Of a DNA stretch of 16,099 bases, positions 12,944 to 16,099 are shown piece by piece; within the stretch, counting starts at the first letter, position 1; each line of letters starts with the position of its first letter. Both the position numbers and the translations under genes were made by a program. Source of the stretch: CAZQHK01 sp964593455 (GTDB lineage Bacteria > Muiribacteriota > CAYSPT01); contig CAZQHK010000058.1 of assembly GCA_964593455.1 (NCBI GenBank), positions 1 through 16,099 on the forward strand. Direction: 5' to 3'. Below the pieces are notes generated by a model, which was not told the DNA's origin, ran no database searches, and was given only the letters and a program-made list of their open reading frames with translations.

Positions 12944-14789
12944 AGCCCCCAGTTACCAGTTCCGGCGGTCGGCGGCCATCGCCATCAACTCCGGACAGGC
13001 AAAAACCATCGTTCTCAGCGGCAACACCCGGGGCTTGTTTTATCTGCCCGGGGACGGAGAATACGTCCCCCTGGTGGATTTTCTGGTCACCAAGTGGAAT
13101 GTCGCCGGTGCTGCCATAGTGGTGGTCTACGAGCCTCACGGACAACTAAAAATCCTTGAAAATCCTACTTCCGGCTCAAGATCTACCGGCAATCGGGATA
13201 AACTCAGAGATGCCTGGCTCAAATGGAAAACAGGGCTGTCCGGTTATGATCTCAAGATAAAGGAGATGCTGTCCGCGTCCCGGGTGAGAATGCAGGCCGC
13301 GGCCCTGGGCGACTCTTTCGACTCGACCCTGTCCAAAGCCGGTCGTGAGCCCCTGGTGGCCATGGAGTTTCTCAGGCAGCTCTGCCTGTGCTCCCGAACC
13401 TCGGTGGACGGGAAACCGCTGCTGGATGAAAATCTCATCATCATCGTGGAAGAAGCGGATATGCTGCTTCCGGAAGGAGAACTCGCGAGACTCTCCGGAG
13501 TCGACCGGCGTATGACCGGCCTGTGCGCCGAATGGTTCTCTGATCCGCTATTCATGAACGGACGCGACGCCGTAGTTCTTCTGACTGAGTCCCGAAGCTC
13601 GATCAATCACCGGATCACGCGTCTGCCCCAGGTCATGTCAATCGACGTGCCGTCTCCGGATGAAGAGGCCCGCTCACATTTCATTTACTGGTTCAATCAG
13701 CGCCAGCCCGAGGACCGGAAGATCCATCTCTGGTCGAGTCAGCTCAACCTGGCCAGGCTTACCGGCGGGCTGTCCATCCACGCTCTCAGACAACTGCTGG
13801 TAAGGTCCTGCCACCTGGATAAAAAGGTGACTCCCCGGGACGTGATCGATCATGTCCAGGATTTCATTCGCACCCAGCTCGGCGAGGATGTGGTGGAATT
13901 TAAAAGACCCGAACACACGTTGAAGAACGTGGTTGGTTTCAGTAATCTCAAAAACTTTCTCAAAGAAGAATTCATTCCCCGCCTACGTTCCACCGGCCCC
14001 GATGCCCTGCCGGGTGCCGCTGTCAGCGGACCCATCGGCGGCGGCAAGAGCTTTATCTTCGAAGCGGTGGCGGCCGAAGCGGACATGGTGGTCCTGGTTC
14101 TCAAAAATATACGGAGCCAGTGGTTTGGCCAGACCGATGTGATATTCGAAAAGCTGAGGAGAGTCATCGACTCACTGGCCAGAGTACTGATCTTCGTCGA
14201 CGAGGCGGACACTCAGTTTGGGGGAGTGGGGCCGGGGACCCACCCAACGGAACGGCGGCTGACAGGTAAGATCCAGGCCATGATGGCGGACCCCAGGTTG
14301 AGAGGGAAGGTCAAATGGCTCCTGATGACTGCCCGGATTCATCACCTGTCTCCCGACATACGCCGCCCCGGGCGGGTCGGTGATCTCATCATACCGGTCC
14401 TGGACCCCGAGGGCGACGATCGCAAGGCGTTTATCTCCTGGATGGTGAAACCCGTCCTGCAGGACCTGTTGAGTGAAGACGAGATGGCGCGGATCGCTGT
14501 ACCCACCGAGGGCTATTCCGCTGCCAGCTTCGCCTCGGTGAGATCGGAGCTCATCGCCAGGCTCGGCAAGAATTCGCTGGGATTCGAGCAGGTACTGGAG
14601 GTGATCGAGGACCGCGTTCCTCCCGCTATCACCGACACCAGGCGCTTGCAAACCCTGCACGCCCTGGTGAACTGTACCAGGAAAAGTCTTATCCCGGACA
14701 GCTATCTGCCGGATCCGGGTGATTTTCAGGCCGTGAAGAAAAAGTGGTTTATTGAAATCAGTGAGCTGACGGCAAAAGGAGTCACGTGA
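12936..14789 (+). CDS. Ycf46-like AAA ATPase with degenerate N-terminal and intact C-terminal ATPase domain
   Basis: This 617-residue, probably cytoplasmic protein carries two AAA-like units. The N-terminal unit (about 1-290) lacks a P-loop but keeps a Walker B-like LIIIVEEADMLLP (about 167-179) and a VVLLTESRSSINHRITRLPQ segment. This is the pattern of Ycf46-type proteins with a dead first domain. The C-terminal unit (about 330-600) is intact: Walker A GPIGGGKS (365-372), a pore-like QWFGQTDVIFEKL, Walker B LIFVDEADT (about 418-426), sensor-1 region WLLMTAR and arginine-finger stretch DIRRPGRVGD. It overlaps the ABC ATPase gene by 8 bases and ends 1 base before the radical SAM gene, so these three are probably translated together. 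Expected role is remodelling or unfolding a protein partner; the PspA-like protein, the ABC complex and the radical SAM enzyme are candidates (inference). Confidence 0.85.
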   Translation: MPKAPSYQFRRSAAIAINSGQAKTIVLSGNTRGLFYLPGDGEYVPLVDFLVTKWNVAGAAIVVVYEPHGQLKILENPTSGSRSTGNRDKLRDAWLKWKTGLSGYDLKIKEMLSASRVRMQAAALGDSFDSTLSKAGREPLVAMEFLRQLCLCSRTSVDGKPLLDENLIIIVEEADMLLPEGELARLSGVDRRMTGLCAEWFSDPLFMNGRDAVVLLTESRSSINHRITRLPQVMSIDVPSPDEEARSHFIYWFNQRQPEDRKIHLWSSQLNLARLTGGLSIHALRQLLVRSCHLDKKVTPRDVIDHVQDFIRTQLGEDVVEFKRPEHTLKNVVGFSNLKNFLKEEFIPRLRSTGPDALPGAAVSGPIGGGKSFIFEAVAAEADMVVLVLKNIRSQWFGQTDVIFEKLRRVIDSLARVLIFVDEADTQFGGVGPGTHPTERRLTGKIQAMMADPRLRGKVKWLLMTARIHHLSPDIRRPGRVGDLIIPVLDPEGDDRKAFISWMVKPVLQDLLSEDEMARIAVPTEGYSAASFASVRSELIARLGKNSLGFEQVLEVIEDRVPPAITDTRRLQTLHALVNCTRKSLIPDSYLPDPGDFQAVKKKWFIEISELTAKGVT

Positions 14790-14790
14790 G

Positions 14791-15810
14791 ATGCCCGATG
14801 CGAAGGCGCCCGTTGAAATCGCTTCTCACCACGAGGGGAAGACTTACGCATACAACGAGGACCACGACGAAAACCGGCCGAGTCAGATGTGGTTCCAGGA
14901 GTCCGATGAGGGGCTGATTCTCTTCATCGTGTTCTACACGCAGGCCTGCCGGTATTCCCGGTGCCTGGGGTGCAACCTGCCTTCCACGGCTTCACGGTCC
15001 CACGTCAACTACCGGGCGCTGATAAACCAGGTCGACTACGTTTTTTCTGATCCCGAGGTAATTGAACGAAGGATGGACATCAGGAAGGTCATCGTCAGCA
15101 ACAACGGGTCAGTCCTGGACCAGGATACCTTTTCTTCCACTGCCTTGATATACCTGGTGGCCAAGCTGAACCTCAACATGTCTCATCTTTACGTCCTCAG
15201 CCTTGAGACCAGGGTGGAGTACATCGACGTCCCGGAGCTGGAGTTCCTGGCCAGGGCCCTGGCGGAAGGGGACGTGCAGACGCAAATGGAGCTGGCCGTA
15301 GGCATGGAAGCCTTCGATGACCGGATCCGCAACGAGGTCTTTTACAAAGGGCTCGAGCTCGAAGCCTTCGAGGATACGGTGGCCATGATCGCCCCCTATG
15401 GATTCAAACTAAAATGCTACTTCATGCTGAAGCCCGTGCCGGGAATGAGTGACGATGAAGGGATACAGGATATCCAGAGAGCCATCGAATACTTGTGTGG
15501 TGTTTCCAGGAAGCATGGAGTGACGATAAGCATGCACCTGAATCCCACCTTCGTAGCCTACGGTACGCAGCTCGAGAAGAGTTTTCAGAAGGGTGAGTAC
15601 ACTCCGCCTAGGTTGATTGACGTGGCCCGGGCCGCAGTGTACGCCGAGAATCGGAATGTCCCGGTCTTTCTCGGTCTTTTCGACGAAGGACTGGCAGTTA
15701 AAGGCGGCTCTTTTTTACGTGCGGGAGAGGAAAAGCTGGTGAAAACGCTCGAACGGTTCAACCGTACCCAGGATTTCGAAATTCTCAAAAACCTGCTTTG
15801 CCCGCAGTGA
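14791..15810 (+). CDS. Radical SAM enzyme with CX4CX2C cluster motif (Elp3/RaSEA-like)
   Basis: In this 339-residue protein three cysteines, C53, C58 and C61 (ACRYSRCLGCNLPS), form a CX4CX2C motif, one residue longer in the first gap than the classical CX3CX2C. They follow a hydrophobic beta strand (GLILFIVFY), the right place for the [4Fe-4S]/SAM site. Later segments (LEVGMEAFDD-like LAVGMEAFDDRIRN, KCYFMLKPVPGMSDDEGIQDIQ, ISMHLNPTFVAYGT, GEYTPPRLIDV) follow the order of the Elp3-like radical SAM group that includes archaeosine synthase RaSEA and the TIGR01210 family. I infer a distant relationship; the substrate is unknown. There is no obvious second cluster domain. An AAAGGAG site lies about 10 bases before the ATG, and the start is 1 base after the AAA gene's stop. 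It is the last gene of the operon. Confidence 0.8.
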   Translation: MPDAKAPVEIASHHEGKTYAYNEDHDENRPSQMWFQESDEGLILFIVFYTQACRYSRCLGCNLPSTASRSHVNYRALINQVDYVFSDPEVIERRMDIRKVIVSNNGSVLDQDTFSSTALIYLVAKLNLNMSHLYVLSLETRVEYIDVPELEFLARALAEGDVQTQMELAVGMEAFDDRIRNEVFYKGLELEAFEDTVAMIAPYGFKLKCYFMLKPVPGMSDDEGIQDIQRAIEYLCGVSRKHGVTISMHLNPTFVAYGTQLEKSFQKGEYTPPRLIDVARAAVYAENRNVPVFLGLFDEGLAVKGGSFLRAGEEKLVKTLERFNRTQDFEILKNLLCPQ

Positions 15811-16099
15811 TCCTTCGCAGATTTTCAAAATGGTCTTTGAACAGCACACTATAAAATCTGAGTTGCATAGTGACTTTGGCAACCTTGATTTAGTTTTTCA
15901 GGCGCAATATAATCGTGTTAACCAATACGGATTTCTGACCCGGGATTTATTGTGCCTGTCCCGCAGACCGAACAAGTACCCTGCTTGCAACAGAATTGCG
16001 TCAGTTGGGATTCAAAGATGTTCGGCCGTTGAAACTGCGAATTGAACAGGAGTTTCAGAGATAATCGATAGCCGACTTTGATATCCTTTTATTCATCGG
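15811..16099. other. Downstream region without a convincing gene; possible reverse-strand remnant at 15918-16088
   Basis: No start with a ribosome site and no family motif supports a plus-strand gene. An 8-base inverted repeat (CAGATTTT 15818-15825 / AAAATCTG 15853-15860, spacer 27) follows the operon, but it lacks a T-run and is a poor terminator. On the minus strand, 16088-15918 is open for 56 codons without an ATG. It contains two Cys-X2-Cys-like pairs in FCCKQGTCSVCGTG, resembling a zinc-binding tail. It could be the broken end of a gene or chance. AT content rises here, which fits the end of a transcription unit. Confidence 0.3.

Noticed and set aside
15830..16045. Plus-strand 71-codon frame after the radical SAM gene
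   Set aside because: No Shine-Dalgarno site, no motif, and Cys/Arg/Asn-rich composition unlike the genes nearby; treated as non-coding.

Overview
The window looks like a chromosomal segment from a Gram-negative (diderm) bacterium. Several exported proteins, two OmpA-like domains and a periplasmic binding-protein importer support this. Most genes have Shine-Dalgarno sites of the AGGAG type, and base composition is moderately GC-rich and fairly even. I cannot name the lineage. No rRNA, tRNA, CRISPR array or intact mobile element was seen.

Left part (1-3376, all minus strand): the 5' end of an exported protein that runs off the left edge; a FapA/DUF342 protein with a Jag-N-like N-terminus; and a NifS/IscS-type cysteine desulfurase. 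A 46-base segment of the edge gene recurs, at 39 of 46 identity, between the fapA-like gene and the desulfurase gene, which looks like a gene remnant. The 3377-3704 gap is a divergent intergenic region. It holds a good sigma70-like promoter facing right.

Right part (3705-15810, all plus strand): ten closely spaced genes that look like one operon. In order they are: an ABC substrate-binding protein fused to an OmpA-like domain; an exported von Willebrand A protein with a C-terminal membrane anchor; a second, different binding protein-OmpA fusion with an N-terminal membrane anchor; a two-TM coiled-coil protein; a PspA/IM30-like coiled-coil protein; a third, stand-alone binding protein; an ABC permease; an ABC ATPase; a Ycf46-like AAA ATPase with a degenerate first domain; and a radical SAM enzyme with a CX4CX2C cluster motif. 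The last four genes are separated by at most 3 bases or overlap, and are probably translationally coupled.

The last binding protein, permease and ATPase resemble the nitrate/taurine (NitT/TauT) importer class, and most closely the type found beside urea/guanidine carboxylase genes. No such carboxylase is present here. My reading, which is inference, is an envelope-spanning importer or sensor. Binding proteins would be tethered to peptidoglycan or membrane, and a membrane-associated coiled-coil/AAA module and a radical SAM enzyme would work on the inside. The final 289 bases contain no convincing gene.
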